Source of the DNA: Chelativorans intermedius
Lineage (GTDB): Bacteria; Pseudomonadota; Alphaproteobacteria; Rhizobiales; Rhizobiaceae
DNA length: 64,000 nucleotides
Direction: 5' to 3'
Assembly: GCF_025398255.1 (NCBI RefSeq)
Contig: NZ_JAODNW010000013.1
Span: 58,530-122,529, forward strand
Part shown: in pieces, positions 1 through 13,088 of the stretch
Layout: the number at the start of each line of letters is the position of its first letter
How positions within the stretch are numbered: position 1 is the first letter of the stretch
Notes under the pieces: generated by a model
What the model was told of the DNA's origin: nothing
The model's database searches: none
What the model saw: the letters and a program-made list of their open reading frames with translations, nothing else
Program-made: the position numbers and the translations under genes

Positions 1-655
1 CATGCCCCTGCCTTTCCACGAAGCGCTGCGGCCGCGTGTTCTCGAGGATCCTGACGCCGTGTGCGGCGTGGAGCGTGCGCAGCGCATCCGCCGTCTCGGC
101 GCATGCCACGCGCTTGAGAATGCGCTCCGCCGCCTCGACGACCGTGACGTCGAGGCCCTTCTTGGCCGCTTCGGCCGCCGCCTCCAGGCCGACATAGCCC
201 CCGCCGATCACCACCAGACGGCGCCCCGCCGTCATCTCGCGCATCAGCCATTGCGCGTCGGCCAGCGTGCGCATGACGCGGACATTGGGAAGCTCCCCGC
301 CCATCGCGGCGGGCAGGCGCCGCGCCCGCGCGCCCGTTGCAAGCAGCAGCGCGTCATAGCCAAGCACGTCGCCGTTGCCGAGGGCGAGTCTCTTTCCTGC
401 CCGGTCGATGGCGGTTGCGGCGGCGCCGAGGTGCAGCCGGATGCGCCGCTCCTCATACCATTCGCGCGGGCGCAGCCACAGCCGCTCCAGCGCCATGGTG
501 CCCGACATGTACTCCTTGGAGAGGGGTGGCCTCTGATAGGGCAGCGTCGCCTCGTCCGAGACGATGGCGATCTCCATCTCGGGCGCATGTCGGCGCAACG
601 CCGCCGCGGCGGCGATCGCCGCGTGGCTTCCCCCCACGATCACGGTTCGGGTCAT
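1..655 (-). CDS. FAD-dependent oxidoreductase, ferredoxin-reductase type (3' part cut by window edge)
   Basis: This gene is read leftward from an ATG at 655-653 and runs off the left edge, so only about 218 N-terminal residues are visible. The protein opens with MTRTVIVGGSHAAIAAAAAL, an FAD-binding dinucleotide fold in the variant glycine pattern of ferredoxin and rubredoxin reductases. It continues with the YQRPPLSKEY segment typical of that group, an ATG motif (LLLATGARARRLP), and a second NAD(P)-binding fold (VVIGGGYVGLEAAAEAAKKG) about 150 residues in. Family members pass electrons from NAD(P)H to a ferredoxin of an oxygenase or a P450. The partner is not visible here, so the physiological acceptor is unknown. 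A tRNA gene lies upstream in the same orientation. Family assignment is solid; substrate is open. Confidence 0.85.
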   Translation of the reverse strand, partial: MTRTVIVGGSHAAIAAAAALRRHAPEMEIAIVSDEATLPYQRPPLSKEYMSGTMALERLWLRPREWYEERRIRLHLGAAATAIDRAGKRLALGNGDVLGYDALLLATGARARRLPAAMGGELPNVRVMRTLADAQWLMREMTAGRRLVVIGGGYVGLEAAAEAAKKGLDVTVVEAAERILKRVACAETADALRTLHAAHGVRILENTRPQRFVERQGH

Positions 656-851
656 GCTCGCTTCCCGCACATTCCTTCCGCCGCCAGCCGGCCGTCGGCG
701 GTGTTATCGCAGCCACCCCCGCCCGCCGTGAAGAGCGAAAATCGCCGCGTCCCCATCTCCCGCCCCAAACGGGGGCACCGGCCGCCACCGAACTGCAGCC
801 GCCCCGGGTCCGCAGCCGGGAATCGAGAGAAGCGTGAATGGAAGAACAAAA

Positions 852-927
<76 letters not shown>

Positions 928-1078
928 GCGGGCCTGCAGCGTGCTGCCGCCCTTGCGTGACGCCTGATACCCGCATCGTCGGTGAAGATCAAGAGATGTT
1001 GCGTCGCGCGTGGCCGGTCCGCGTCTTGTTCCAAATGATACATGGACTCTCGGGCCGCCTGCGCTAAGCTGTGCCATG

Positions 1079-1097
1079 GCCCGCCGCATCGGCGGGC
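1079..1097 (+). other. Perfect 8-bp hairpin in the leader of the cox operon
   Basis: GCCCGCCG at 1079-1086 and CGGCGGGC at 1090-1097 form a perfect inverted repeat with a three-base loop, 39 bases before the coxS start codon. No T-run follows, so it is not a normal terminator. It may be a leader structure or a protein site. The stretch between tRNA-Thr and coxS (928-1136) holds no other recognisable feature, and I could not pick a convincing -35/-10 pair. Confidence 0.5.
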
Positions 1098-1136
1098 AAA
1101 GCAATCGCGGCAACGAGCGACCTGAGGAGGGACCCA

Positions 1137-1625
<489 letters not shown>

Positions 1626-1633
1626 AAGCAAAC

Positions 1634-1705
1634 AGCGAATAGGGAGTGGTGAACAGGGGTCGAGCATACTCCCCCTTCTCGCTATTGGCTATCTCCCTAC
1701 TCGCC
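1634..1705. repeat. Inverted-repeat element in the coxS-coxL junction
   Basis: The 102-base spacer between coxS and coxL is filled by a hairpin-like element. AGCGAATAGGGAG (1634-1646) pairs with CTCCCTACTCGCC (1693-1705), matching at 11 of 13 positions. The interior repeats GTGAACAG/CTATT-like units. A related element occupies the coxL-coxM junction (4072-4155). The ribosome binding site of coxL (GGAGGAGG) follows directly. Confidence 0.6.
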
Positions 1706-1727
1706 AGCCCCGACGGAGGAGGAAACC

Positions 1728-4067
1728 ATGGGCATCGAAGGCATCGGCGCGCGGGTGGCGCGCAAGGAGGATAAGCGGTTCATCACCGGGCTCGGCCGCT
1801 ATGTGGACGACATGGTGGTGCCGGGCATGAAGCACGCCGTGTTCGTGCGCAGCCCGCATGCGCACGCGGCCATCAAGGGCATCGACGCGACGGCGGCCAA
1901 GGCCATGCCCGGCGTCATCGACGTGCTGACCGGGCCGGAATTGAAGGCCGACGGCATCGGCAACCTGATCTGCGGCTGGATGATCCATTCCAAGGATGGC
2001 TCGCCGATGAAGATGGGCGCCTGGTCGCCGCTCGCCGTCGACCGGGTGCGCTATGTGGGCGAGGCGGTGGCCATCGTCGTGGCGGAGACGCGCAACCAGG
2101 CGCGCGACGCCGCCGAGGCGGTGGAGGTAAGCTATGAGGAGATGCCCGCCGTCACCGACGCGGCCAGGGCGCTGGACGCAGGCGCCCCGCAGCTTCACCC
2201 CGAGGCGGAGGGAAACCTCATCTACGACTGGGAGATCGGCGAGGCGGCCGCCGTCGACGAAGCGCTCGCAAAGGCGGCGCATGTGACGCGCCTGAAGCTG
2301 GTCAACAACCGCCTGGTGCCCAATGCCATGGAGCCGCGCGCCGCGCTCGGCCACTACGACATGGCCGAGGACCACTTCACGCTGTGGACGACCAGCCAGA
2401 ACCCGCATGTCGCCCGCCTCGTGATGAGCGCGTTCTACAACGTGGCACCGGAGAACAAGCTGCGGGTGATCGCCCCGGATGTCGGGGGCGGTTTCGGCTC
2501 CAAGATCTATATCTACCCGGAGGAGATCGTCTGCCTGTGGGCGTCGAAGCGCACCGGCGTGCCGGTGAAATGGACGGCGGACCGCACCGAGAGCTTCATG
2601 TGCGATGCGCATGGCCGCGACCACCACACGGAGGTCGCCCTCGGCTTCGACGCGGACAACCGCATGGTGGCACTCAAGGTGGACACCATTGCCAATTTCG
2701 GCGCCTACATGTCGCTCTTCTCCTCCGCGGTCCCCACCTATCTCTATGCCACGCTGCTTTCGGGCCAGTATGTCATCCCGAAGATCCACTGCAACGTGCG
2801 TGCGGTCTACACCAACACCGCGCCGGTGGATGCCTATCGCGGTGCCGGTCGGCCGGAGGCCACCTATGTTCTGGAGCGCACGGTGGAGACGGCGGCGCGC
2901 GAGCTGGGCATCTCGCCGGCCGAGCTGCGCCGCAGGAATTTCATCCGCGAGTTTCCCTACCAGACGCCGGTCATCATGAACTACGACGCCGGCGACTACG
3001 AGGCCTCGCTGGATGCGGCCATGCGCGCGGCCGACTATGACGGCTTCCCCGCCCGCCGCGAGGAGGCGAAGAAGCGCGGCAAGCTGCGCGGCATCGGCAT
3101 GAGCTGCTACATCGAAGCCTGCGGCATCGCCCCCTCCCAGGCCGTCGGTTCGCTGGGAGCCGGCGTCGGCCTTTGGGAGTCGGCGGAGGTGAGGGTGAAC
3201 GCGGCCGGCACCATCGAGGTGCTGACCGGCTCGCACAGCCACGGCCAGGGACACGAGACCACCTTCGCGCAGGTCGTCGCCTCGCGCTTCGGCGTGCCGC
3301 TCGATCAGGTCTCCATCGTCCATGGCGACACCGACAAGGTGCAGATGGGCATGGGCACCTATGGCTCGCGTTCCGGCGCCGTCGGCGCCTCGGCCATCGT
3401 CAAGGCGCTCGACAAGGTGGAGGCGAAGGCCAAGAAGATCGCCGCCCACCTGCTGGAGGCCGACGAGGGCGACATCGTCATCGAGAACGGCGAGGCCAAG
3501 GTGGCGGGCACGGACAAGAGCCTGCCCTGGGCCCAGGTGGCGCTCGCCGCCTATACGGCGCACAACCTTCCCGAAGGCATGGAACCGGGCCTCAAGGAGA
3601 CCTCCTTCTACGATCCCACCAACTTCACCTTTCCGGCCGGCTGCTACATTGCCGAGGTGGAGGTGGACCCGGAAACGGGCCACACGGACATCGTGCAGTT
3701 CGTGGCGGCGGACGATTTCGGGAACATCATCAACCCGTTGATCGTCGAAGGTCAGGTGCATGGCGGCCTGGCACAGGGAATCGGCCAGGCGCTTCTGGAA
3801 GGCTGCCATTACGACCCCGCCTCGGGCCAGCTCGTCACCGCCTCCTACATGGACTACACCATGCCGCGGGCGGGCGACCTGCCGTCCTTCAAGGTGTCTA
3901 CCACCAACACGCCATGTCCCGGCAATCCGCTGGGCGTGAAGGGCTGCGGGGAGGCCGGGGCCATCGGCTCGCCGCCGGCCATCATCAATGCGATCACCGA
4001 TGCCATCGGCACCAACGCGCTGGACATGCCGGCAACACCGCAGAAGGTGTGGGCGGCGATGAAGTGA
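1728..4067 (+). CDS. coxL: CO-dehydrogenase-like large subunit, form II (molybdopterin cytosine dinucleotide binding)
   Basis: This 779-residue molybdenum-binding subunit has the active-site loop AYRGAGR at residues 369-375. That is the signature of form II (putative, BMS-type) CoxL; form I, the proven CO oxidisers, has AYXCSFR. There is therefore no Cys for the Mo-S-Cu bridge. The conserved molybdenum-hydroxylase glutamate is seen in [12 protein letters not shown] (E742), and the GGGFGSK loop is at 253-259. In the form I enzyme the large subunit oxidises CO; the substrate of form II enzymes is less certain and could be CO at low activity or an organic compound. The start follows a strong GGAGGAGG. 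It lies between coxS and coxM in one operon. Length is normal. Confidence 0.93.
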   Translation: MGIEGIGARVARKEDKRFITGLGRYVDDMVVPGMKHAVFVRSPHAHAAIKGIDATAAKAMPGVIDVLTGPELKADGIGNLICGWMIHSKDGSPMKMGAWSPLAVDRVRYVGEAVAIVVAETRNQARDAAEAVEVSYEEMPAVTDAARALDAGAPQLHPEAEGNLIYDWEIGEAAAVDEALAKAAHVTRLKLVNNRLVPNAMEPRAALGHYDMAEDHFTLWTTSQNPHVARLVMSAFYNVAPENKLRVIAPDVGGGFGSKIYIYPEEIVCLWASKRTGVPVKWTADRTESFMCDAHGRDHHTEVALGFDADNRMVALKVDTIANFGAYMSLFSSAVPTYLYATLLSGQYVIPKIHCNVRAVYTNTAPVDAYRGAGRPEATYVLERTVETAARELGISPAELRRRNFIREFPYQTPVIMNYDAGDYEASLDAAMRAADYDGFPARREEAKKRGKLRGIGMSCYIEACGIAPSQAVGSLGAGVGLWESAEVRVNAAGTIEVLTGSHSHGQGHETTFAQVVASRFGVPLDQVSIVHGDTDKVQMGMGTYGSRSGAVGASAIVKALDKVEAKAKKIAAHLLEADEGDIVIENGEAKVAGTDKSLPWAQVALAAYTAHNLPEGMEPGLKETSFYDPTNFTFPAGCYIAEVEVDPETGHTDIVQFVAADDFGNIINPLIVEGQVHGGLAQGIGQALLEGCHYDPASGQLVTASYMDYTMPRAGDLPSFKVSTTNTPCPGNPLGVKGCGEAGAIGSPPAIINAITDAIGTNALDMPATPQKVWAAMK

Positions 4068-4071
4068 GCGA

Positions 4072-4155
4072 AGAGCGAACAATGAGTGGCGAACGGGGAA
4101 GCGAAGAAGTCCGGGGCGGGAAACCAGCCTCTGTTCGCTGATCCCTGTTCGCTCT
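4072..4155. repeat. Inverted-repeat element in the coxL-coxM junction
   Basis: AGAGCGAACA (4072-4081) and TGTTCGCTCT (4146-4155) are perfect 10-bp arms. A second nested pair is GGCGAAC (from 4088) with GTTCGCTG (from 4134). The units GCGAAYA recur inside. The element resembles the one in the coxS-coxL junction in sequence style and position, ending just before the coxM ribosome binding site (AAAGAGGAG). Confidence 0.65.
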
Positions 4156-4174
4156 CCAGAAAGAGGAGAATCCC

Positions 4175-4978
4175 ATGCACCAGACCACCTACCACCGCGC
4201 TTCCTCCATCTCCGAGGCGGTGAAGATGCTGAAGGAGGCCGAAGACGGCAAGTTCGTAGCCGGCGGCCAGACGCTCATCCCCACCATGAAGCAGCGGCTG
4301 GCAGCACCCTCCGATCTCATCGACCTGCGCCACATCGGCGAGCTCAAGGGCATCGAGGTCGCCGGCAACACGGTGAAGATCGGCGCCGGCACCACCCATG
4401 CCGAGGTGGCGCGGGATGCCGCGCTTGCCAAGGCGTGCCCGGCGCTGTGCCACCTTGCCGCCCATATCGGCGACCCGCATGTGCGCCACATGGGCACGCT
4501 CGGCGGCTCCATTGCCAACAACGATCCGGCGGCCGACTATCCGGCCGCCGTTCTGGCGCTCGCAGCCACCGTGCACACCAACAAGCGCGAGATCGCGGCC
4601 GACGACTTCTTCGTCGATCTGTTCGAGACGGCGCTGGAGGATGACGAGATCGTCACCGCCATCTCCTTCGCCGTGCCGGAGAAGGCGGGCTACGCCAAGT
4701 TTCCCAATCCGGCCTCGCGCTATGCGCTCACCGGCGTCTTCGTGGCGAAGCACGCCGATGGCGTGCGTGCCGCCGTCACGGGTGCGGGTGAGAACGGCGT
4801 CTTCCGCGCCGAGGCGATCGAGAAGGCGCTTGTCGGCGCCTTCGAGGCTTCCGCCCTCGACGGCACGACCGTTCCCGCCGACGGCCTGATGTCCGACATC
4901 CATGCCTCGGCGGAGTACCGCGCAAACCTCATCGTCGTCATGGCGAAGCGCGCCGTGCAGGCGGCGAACGGCGGATGA
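4175..4978 (+). CDS. coxM: CO-dehydrogenase-like medium subunit, FAD-binding
   Basis: This 267-residue flavoprotein subunit receives electrons from CoxS and passes them to an acceptor. The two FAD-pyrophosphate motifs of the family are present: AGGQT (29-33) and TLGGSIA (108-114, followed by NNDPAAD). Length is slightly shorter than the usual 280-290 residues but no domain is missing. The start ATG has AAGAGGAG seven bases upstream. It is the last gene of coxSLM. The next gene is convergent and begins 52 bases on, so the operon ends here. No cox maturation genes (coxD, coxE, coxF type) follow; a CoxG-like gene sits 14 kb away. Confidence 0.92.
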   Translation: MHQTTYHRASSISEAVKMLKEAEDGKFVAGGQTLIPTMKQRLAAPSDLIDLRHIGELKGIEVAGNTVKIGAGTTHAEVARDAALAKACPALCHLAAHIGDPHVRHMGTLGGSIANNDPAADYPAAVLALAATVHTNKREIAADDFFVDLFETALEDDEIVTAISFAVPEKAGYAKFPNPASRYALTGVFVAKHADGVRAAVTGAGENGVFRAEAIEKALVGAFEASALDGTTVPADGLMSDIHASAEYRANLIVVMAKRAVQAANGG

Positions 4979-5030
4979 TCGACGCGCGTGGCCGCCTGCC
5001 GATGGCGGGCGGCCACGGCACCGGCGGGGC

Positions 5031-7307
<2,277 letters not shown>

Positions 7308-7439
7308 CTGGGCGTCTTCCTCCGCTCACTCCCGCTCGGCTTCCTGTGGAGTTTTGCCGATCACGCGTGCATAAGGCTACACTTGGGTTAGGTAAATGGC
7401 CAAGCAGAGCCGGAACCGCGTTTTTGCAAGGGGCGCTTC

Positions 7440-10157
7440 TTGAACGACGAGACGCCGATTCGCCGGAATGAGGCCACAGCGGCGCGCGCGCCTGCCGCCA
7501 GCGCCACGCCGATGATGCAGCAATATATCGAGATCAAGGCGGCCAACCCCGATTCGCTGCTCTTCTACCGCATGGGCGACTTCTACGAGCTGTTCTTCGA
7601 GGATGCGGAGGTGGCGAGCCGGGCGCTGGGCATCGCGCTCACAAAGCGCGGCAAGCATCAGGGCGAGGACATTCCGATGTGCGGCGTGCCGGTGCATTCG
7701 GCCGACGATTACCTGCAGAAGCTGATCGCGCTCGGCCATCGGGTTGCCGTGTGCGAGCAGCTGGAGGACCCGGCCGAGGCCAGGAAACGCGGTTACAAGG
7801 CGGTGGTGCGCCGCGACGTGGTGCGCCTCGTCACACCGGGCACGGTGACCGAGGAGAAGCTGCTCGATCCCGCGCAGGCCAATTATCTGATGGCGCTCGG
7901 CCGCGTGCGCGGCGAGGAGGCCATGGCGCTCGCCTGGATCGACATTTCCACCGGCACCTTCCGCGTCGCCGCCACGACGCCCGAACGGCTGCTTGCCGAC
8001 ATCCTGCGCGTCGACCCGCGCGAGCTGATCGTCGCCGAACCCGTCTATCGCGACGAGGCGCTGCGCCCGGTCTTCGACACGCTGGGCCGCACCGCCAACC
8101 CGCAACCGCCGAGCTTCTTCGATTCCGCAAGTGCGGTGGCACGTCTGTCCCGCTTCTATGGCGTCGCCACGCTGGACGGCTTCGGCCGCTTCTCGCGTGC
8201 GGAGCTTTCCGCCATTGCCGGCGCCGTGGCCTATGTGGAGAAGACGCAGGTTCGCGAACGTCCGCCGCTCGCCCCGCCCGAGCGCGACGAGGAAGGCACC
8301 AGCCTCTTCATAGACCCCTCCACCCGCGCCAATCTGGAGCTGACGCGCACCCTTTCGGGTGCGCGCGAGGGCAGCCTGCTCAAGGCCATCGACCGCACGG
8401 TGACGGGCGCGGGCGGGCGGCTGCTCGCCGAGCGTCTGATGTCGCCGCTCACCGATCCGAAGGCCATTGCCGGGCGGCTCGACTCCGTCTCCTTCCTTGT
8501 CGAGGAGAGCGTGCTGCGCGAGCAGCTGCGCGAGCATCTGAAGGGCGTGCCGGACATGGCGCGCGCGCTTTCCCGCCTGGCGCTCAATCGCGGCGGCCCG
8601 CGCGATCTGGGCGCCCTTGCCGGCGGGCTGAACGCCGCCTTCGCGGTGGCTGGCCTGCTGGAGGGCAGGGACCTGCCGGACGAGATTGCCCGGGCCCGCG
8701 CGCAGCTCGCCGCTCTCCCCCAGGCCCTTGCCGCGCATCTGGAAAGGGCGCTTGCCGACGATCTGCCCCTGTTGAAGCGCGATGGCGGCTTCGTGCGTTC
8801 AGGCTATGAGGCGGAGCTCGACGAGATGCGGGGTCTGCGCGACGAATCGCGCCGCGTCATCGCCGCCATGGAGCGCGATCTGGTGGAGGAGACCGGCATC
8901 CGCTCGCTCAAGATCCGCCACAACAACGTGCTCGGCTACTATATCGAGGTCACGGCGGGCAATGCCCATCTGCTCACCGGCACGGAGGCGGCCAAGGCGC
9001 GCTTCATCCACCGCCAGACCATGGCCAACGCCATGCGCTTCACGACGACGGAGCTGGCGGAGCTGGAAAGCAAGATCGCCAACGCCGCCGAGCGGGCGCT
9101 CGCCATCGAGCTTTCTGTCTTCGATCGGCTGGTGGGCGAGGCGGTCTCGGCCTCCGAGGCCATCCGCGCCGCTGCCGCCGCGCTCGCCGTGCTGGACGTT
9201 TCCTCGGCGCTGGCGGTTCTGGCCGAAAGCGAAGCCTACTGCCGCCCGGTGGTGGACGACAGCCTGGACTTCTCCATCCGGGGCGGGCGCCACCCGGTGG
9301 TGGAGCAGGCGCTGCGCCGCCAGCTCGGCGAGCCCTTCGTCGCCAACGATTGCGACCTCTCGCCGAAAGAGGGCGAGAAGACCGGCGCCATCTGGCTTCT
9401 CACCGGTCCGAATATGGGCGGCAAGTCCACCTTTCTTCGCCAGAACGCGCTGATTGCGATCCTCGCGCAGATGGGTTCGTTCGTACCGGCAGAAAAGGCG
9501 CGCATCGGCGTGATCGATCGGCTGTTCTCGCGCGTCGGCGCCTCTGACGACCTGGCGCGCGGCCGCTCCACCTTCATGGTGGAGATGGTGGAGACGGCGG
9601 CCATCCTCAATCAGGCAGGCGAACGCTCGCTCGTCATCCTCGACGAGATCGGCCGGGGAACGGCCACCTTCGACGGGCTTTCCATCGCCTGGGCGGCGGT
9701 GGAGTATCTGCACGAGAAGAACCGCTGCCGTGCGCTGTTCGCCACCCATTTCCACGAGTTGACGGCGCTCACCGAGAAGCTGCCGCGCCTTGCCAACGTC
9801 ACGATGCGGGTCAAGGAGTTCGAAGGCGAGGTCATCTTCCTGCACGAGGTGGCGCGCGGGGCGGCCGATCGCTCCTATGGCGTGCAGGTGGCGCGTCTTG
9901 CCGGCCTGCCGGCGGCGGTGGTCGAGCGCGCCAGGGAGGTGCTGCACCGGCTGGAGGAGAGCGAGACGGGCGGCAAGGCCGAGAGGCTGGTCGACGATCT
10001 GCCGCTTTTCAGCGCGGCCGCGCGCCAGGAGCCGGCCAGAGGCAGGCAGGACGATCGCCTGCGCCAGGCGCTCGACGCGCTCAATCCCGACGAGATGACG
10101 CCGCGCGAGGCGCTGGAAGCGCTCTACCGGCTCAAGACGCTCGACGCCGGCGGCTGA
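7440..10157 (+). CDS. mutS: DNA mismatch repair protein MutS
   Basis: This 905-residue protein recognises mismatches and recruits MutL. The mismatch-binding Phe-Tyr-Glu is at residues 48-50 ([12 protein letters not shown]). The ATPase carries Walker [10 protein letters not shown] near residue 656, Walker [11 protein letters not shown] near 732, and the following conserved [10 protein letters not shown]. The start used is a TTG at 7440, preceded by AAGGGG. No ATG lies in frame upstream, and the first in-frame ATG is residue 25 (MMQQYIEIK), where many homologues begin, so the first 24 residues are less certain. It opens the conserved alphaproteobacterial run mutS-glnD-murJ-trpS. Confidence 0.96.
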   Translation: MNDETPIRRNEATAARAPAASATPMMQQYIEIKAANPDSLLFYRMGDFYELFFEDAEVASRALGIALTKRGKHQGEDIPMCGVPVHSADDYLQKLIALGHRVAVCEQLEDPAEARKRGYKAVVRRDVVRLVTPGTVTEEKLLDPAQANYLMALGRVRGEEAMALAWIDISTGTFRVAATTPERLLADILRVDPRELIVAEPVYRDEALRPVFDTLGRTANPQPPSFFDSASAVARLSRFYGVATLDGFGRFSRAELSAIAGAVAYVEKTQVRERPPLAPPERDEEGTSLFIDPSTRANLELTRTLSGAREGSLLKAIDRTVTGAGGRLLAERLMSPLTDPKAIAGRLDSVSFLVEESVLREQLREHLKGVPDMARALSRLALNRGGPRDLGALAGGLNAAFAVAGLLEGRDLPDEIARARAQLAALPQALAAHLERALADDLPLLKRDGGFVRSGYEAELDEMRGLRDESRRVIAAMERDLVEETGIRSLKIRHNNVLGYYIEVTAGNAHLLTGTEAAKARFIHRQTMANAMRFTTTELAELESKIANAAERALAIELSVFDRLVGEAVSASEAIRAAAAALAVLDVSSALAVLAESEAYCRPVVDDSLDFSIRGGRHPVVEQALRRQLGEPFVANDCDLSPKEGEKTGAIWLLTGPNMGGKSTFLRQNALIAILAQMGSFVPAEKARIGVIDRLFSRVGASDDLARGRSTFMVEMVETAAILNQAGERSLVILDEIGRGTATFDGLSIAWAAVEYLHEKNRCRALFATHFHELTALTEKLPRLANVTMRVKEFEGEVIFLHEVARGAADRSYGVQVARLAGLPAAVVERAREVLHRLEESETGGKAERLVDDLPLFSAAARQEPARGRQDDRLRQALDALNPDEMTPREALEALYRLKTLDAGG

Positions 10158-10261
10158 GACGGCCATTTTACTGCCACGGCAATCACGCTATAGACACGGG
10201 CAAACGGTGGTGCCCGCCATTCGGGCGAACGGATGTTCCACCGGCGGCCCACGGAGAGCGG

Positions 10262-13069
10262 ATGGCGAAGGTCCCCCTCAAACTCGACCAGATCATCGAC
10301 AGCGCTGCCCTGCAGCAGGCGCTGGAGGCCATCGCCGCCGAGGGCGAGCCGGCATCGCCCGAGACGCGCAACCGCGTCATGAAGCTGCTGAAGGCGCACC
10401 TTGCGGAGGGGCGCAAGACCGCCGGAGCCATGCTGGCCGAGGATGGCGGCGGCACCGCCTGCGCGACACGCCTTTCCCACCTCATGGACAGGATCGTTCA
10501 CGCCCTGCACGATTTCGCCGCTGCCCATGTCTATCCGGCCGAGAACCGTTCGGCGGCCGAGCGCATGGCCATCGTGGCGGTGGGCGGTTATGGCCGCGGC
10601 ACCCTGGCGCCGGGCTCCGATGTCGATCTGCTCGTCCTGCTTCCCTACAAGCAGACGCCCTGGGGCGAGCAGGTGGCCGAATACATGCTCTATATGCTGT
10701 GGGACATGGGGCTGAAGGTGGGCCATGCCACGCGCAATGTGGACGAGTGCATCCGCCATGCGCGCACCGACATCACCATCCGCACCGCGGTGCTTGAAGC
10801 CCGATACATCTGCGGCGACCGCGCGCTCTATGACGAGCTTCTGACGCGCTTCGACCGCGAGATCGTCAAGGACACCGGCGCCGAATACATCCAGGCCAAG
10901 CTTGCCGAGCGCGATGCCCGCCACGCCAAGGCCGGCGAAAGCCGCTATCTGGTCGAGCCCAATGTGAAGGACGGCAAGGGCGGCCTGCGGGATCTCCACA
11001 CGCTGTTCTGGATCGGCAAGTACTATTACCGCGTGCGCACCTCCGAGGAGCTGGTCGAAAAGGGCGTCTTCACCCGTCGCGAATACCTCCAGTTCCGCAA
11101 GGCGGAAGACTTCCTTTGGGCGGTGCGCTGCCACATGCATTTCCTGACCGGCAAGCCGGAGGAGCGGCTGCACTTCGACATCCAGCGCGAGATCGCCGAG
11201 CGGCTGGGCTACACCAGCCATCCCGGCCTTTCCGCCGTCGAACGGTTCATGAAGCACTACTTCCTGACCGCCAAGACGGTGGGGGACCTGACCCGCATCT
11301 TTTGTGCGGCGCTGGAGGAGGAGCAGGCCAAGCATGTGCCCGGCTTCAACCGCATTTTCCTGACCTTCCAGCGGCGCAAGCGCAAGCTGCCCGGAACCAG
11401 CGACTTCATCATCGACAACCACCGCATCAACATCGCCGATGAGGGCGTTTTCGAGCGCGATCCCGTCAACATGCTGCGGCTGTTCTGGTTTGCCGATCGC
11501 CACGGGCTGGAATACCACCCCGATGCGCTCAAGCTGCTCACCCGCTCGCTCAGGCTCATCGACCGCAACCTGCGCCGCGACCGAGAGGCCAATCGCCTTT
11601 TCATGGATCTTCTGACCTCCAGACGCGACCCGGAGCTCAACATGCGCCGCATGAACGAGGCTGGCGTGCTCGGCAAGCTCATCCCCGATTTCAACAAGAT
11701 CGTGGCGATGATGCAGTTCTCCATGTACCACCACTACACGGTGGACGAGCACCTGATCCGCTGCCTCGGCGTGCTGGCGGAGATCGAGCGCGGGGAGGGG
11801 GAGAAGACCCATCCGCTCGCCCATGCGCTGATGCCGTCGCTCAAGCCCTGGCGCGCCGTGCTTTATACGACGCTGCTGTTCCATGACATCGCCAAGGGCC
11901 GGCCGGAGGATCACTCCGTCGCCGGCGCCCGCATCGCCCGGCGCCTGTGCCCGCACATGGGTTTCGACAAGGCCGAGACGGAGACGATCGCCTGGCTGAT
12001 CGAGCATCATCTCACCATGTCGATGACGGCGCAGATGCGGGACCTGAACGACCGCAAGACCATTCAGGATTTTGCCGACATCGTGCAATCGGTGGAGCGG
12101 CTGAAGCTCCTGCTCGTCATCACGGTCTGCGACATTCGCGGCGTCGGCCCGGGTGTGTGGAACGGCTGGAAGGGGCAGCTCCTGCGCACGCTCTATTACG
12201 AGACGGAGCTGCTGCTCACCGGCGGTTTCTCGGAGGCATCGCGCGCTTCCAGGGCGGAGGCGGCGCGCGCCCGGCTTGCCGAGGGGCTGCGCGAGGCCGG
12301 CTGGGAGGAGGCGGAGATCCGCCACTATGCGGCGCTGCACTACGAAAACTATCTCCTGGCCGTCGACGAGGAGGACAAGCTGCGCCACACGGAGTTCATC
12401 CGCGATGCAGACCGGCAGTCGCGGGCGCTGTCCACGATGGTCAAGCCGCACAGCTTCGAGGCGGTGACCGAGATCACGGTGCTGGCGCCCGACCATCCCC
12501 GGCTTCTCTCCGTCATCGCCGGCGCCTGTGCCGCGGCGGGCGCCAACATCGTCGATGCGCAGGTCTTCACCACCACCGACGGGCGGGCGCTCGACACCAT
12601 CCTCATCGGCCGCGAGTTCGAGTTCGACGAGGATGAGCGCCGCCGCGCCCAGCGGGTGGGGCGCCTCATCGAGGATGTGCTGTCGGGCCGCGACTATCTG
12701 CCCGACGTTCTGGAAAAGCGTGCCAAGCCGCGCCGCGGGGCGAAAGCGTTCCGCATCGAGCCGCGCGCGGAGGTGCGCAACACGCTTTCCAACCGCTTCT
12801 CGGTGGTCGAGGTGGAGTGCCTCGACCGCCCCGGCCTCCTGTCGGAGGTGACGGGGGCGCTTTCCGACCTGTCGCTCGACATCGCCTCGGCCCACATCAC
12901 GACCTTCGGCGAGAAGGTGATCGACACCTTCTACGTGACCGACCTGACGGGCGCCAAGATCGAGAGCCCCGACCGGCTGGAGGCGATCCGCCGGGAGCTT
13001 CTGGAGGTTCTGGAGAAGGGGACGTCGAAACGCGGAAGCCGCTCGCGCGCCAGGCAGGCCGTGGCGTGA
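10262..13069 (+). CDS. glnD: Bifunctional PII uridylyltransferase / uridylyl-removing enzyme
   Basis: This 935-residue sensor of glutamine adds UMP to PII proteins when nitrogen is short and removes it when glutamine is high. The nucleotidyltransferase motif [19 protein letters not shown] is at about 105-123. The HD domain with FHDIAKG lies near 540 and catalyses UMP removal. Two ACT domains that bind glutamine start near 732 ([20 protein letters not shown]) and 848 ([20 protein letters not shown]). The domain order and length are canonical. The ATG at 10262 follows a GGAG. It lies 104 bases after mutS and 19 bases before murJ, so co-transcription with murJ is likely. Confidence 0.96.
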   Translation: MAKVPLKLDQIIDSAALQQALEAIAAEGEPASPETRNRVMKLLKAHLAEGRKTAGAMLAEDGGGTACATRLSHLMDRIVHALHDFAAAHVYPAENRSAAERMAIVAVGGYGRGTLAPGSDVDLLVLLPYKQTPWGEQVAEYMLYMLWDMGLKVGHATRNVDECIRHARTDITIRTAVLEARYICGDRALYDELLTRFDREIVKDTGAEYIQAKLAERDARHAKAGESRYLVEPNVKDGKGGLRDLHTLFWIGKYYYRVRTSEELVEKGVFTRREYLQFRKAEDFLWAVRCHMHFLTGKPEERLHFDIQREIAERLGYTSHPGLSAVERFMKHYFLTAKTVGDLTRIFCAALEEEQAKHVPGFNRIFLTFQRRKRKLPGTSDFIIDNHRINIADEGVFERDPVNMLRLFWFADRHGLEYHPDALKLLTRSLRLIDRNLRRDREANRLFMDLLTSRRDPELNMRRMNEAGVLGKLIPDFNKIVAMMQFSMYHHYTVDEHLIRCLGVLAEIERGEGEKTHPLAHALMPSLKPWRAVLYTTLLFHDIAKGRPEDHSVAGARIARRLCPHMGFDKAETETIAWLIEHHLTMSMTAQMRDLNDRKTIQDFADIVQSVERLKLLLVITVCDIRGVGPGVWNGWKGQLLRTLYYETELLLTGGFSEASRASRAEAARARLAEGLREAGWEEAEIRHYAALHYENYLLAVDEEDKLRHTEFIRDADRQSRALSTMVKPHSFEAVTEITVLAPDHPRLLSVIAGACAAAGANIVDAQVFTTTDGRALDTILIGREFEFDEDERRRAQRVGRLIEDVLSGRDYLPDVLEKRAKPRRGAKAFRIEPRAEVRNTLSNRFSVVEVECLDRPGLLSEVTGALSDLSLDIASAHITTFGEKVIDTFYVTDLTGAKIESPDRLEAIRRELLEVLEKGTSKRGSRSRARQAVA

Positions 13070-13088
13070 TGCAAGCGGGGGACGAGCG

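Noticed and set aside
1689..4082. 797-codon minus-strand open frame opposite coxL
   Set aside because: High GC makes antisense frames long. The translation is His/Arg/Gly-rich without domains, while the plus strand encodes a complete CoxL.
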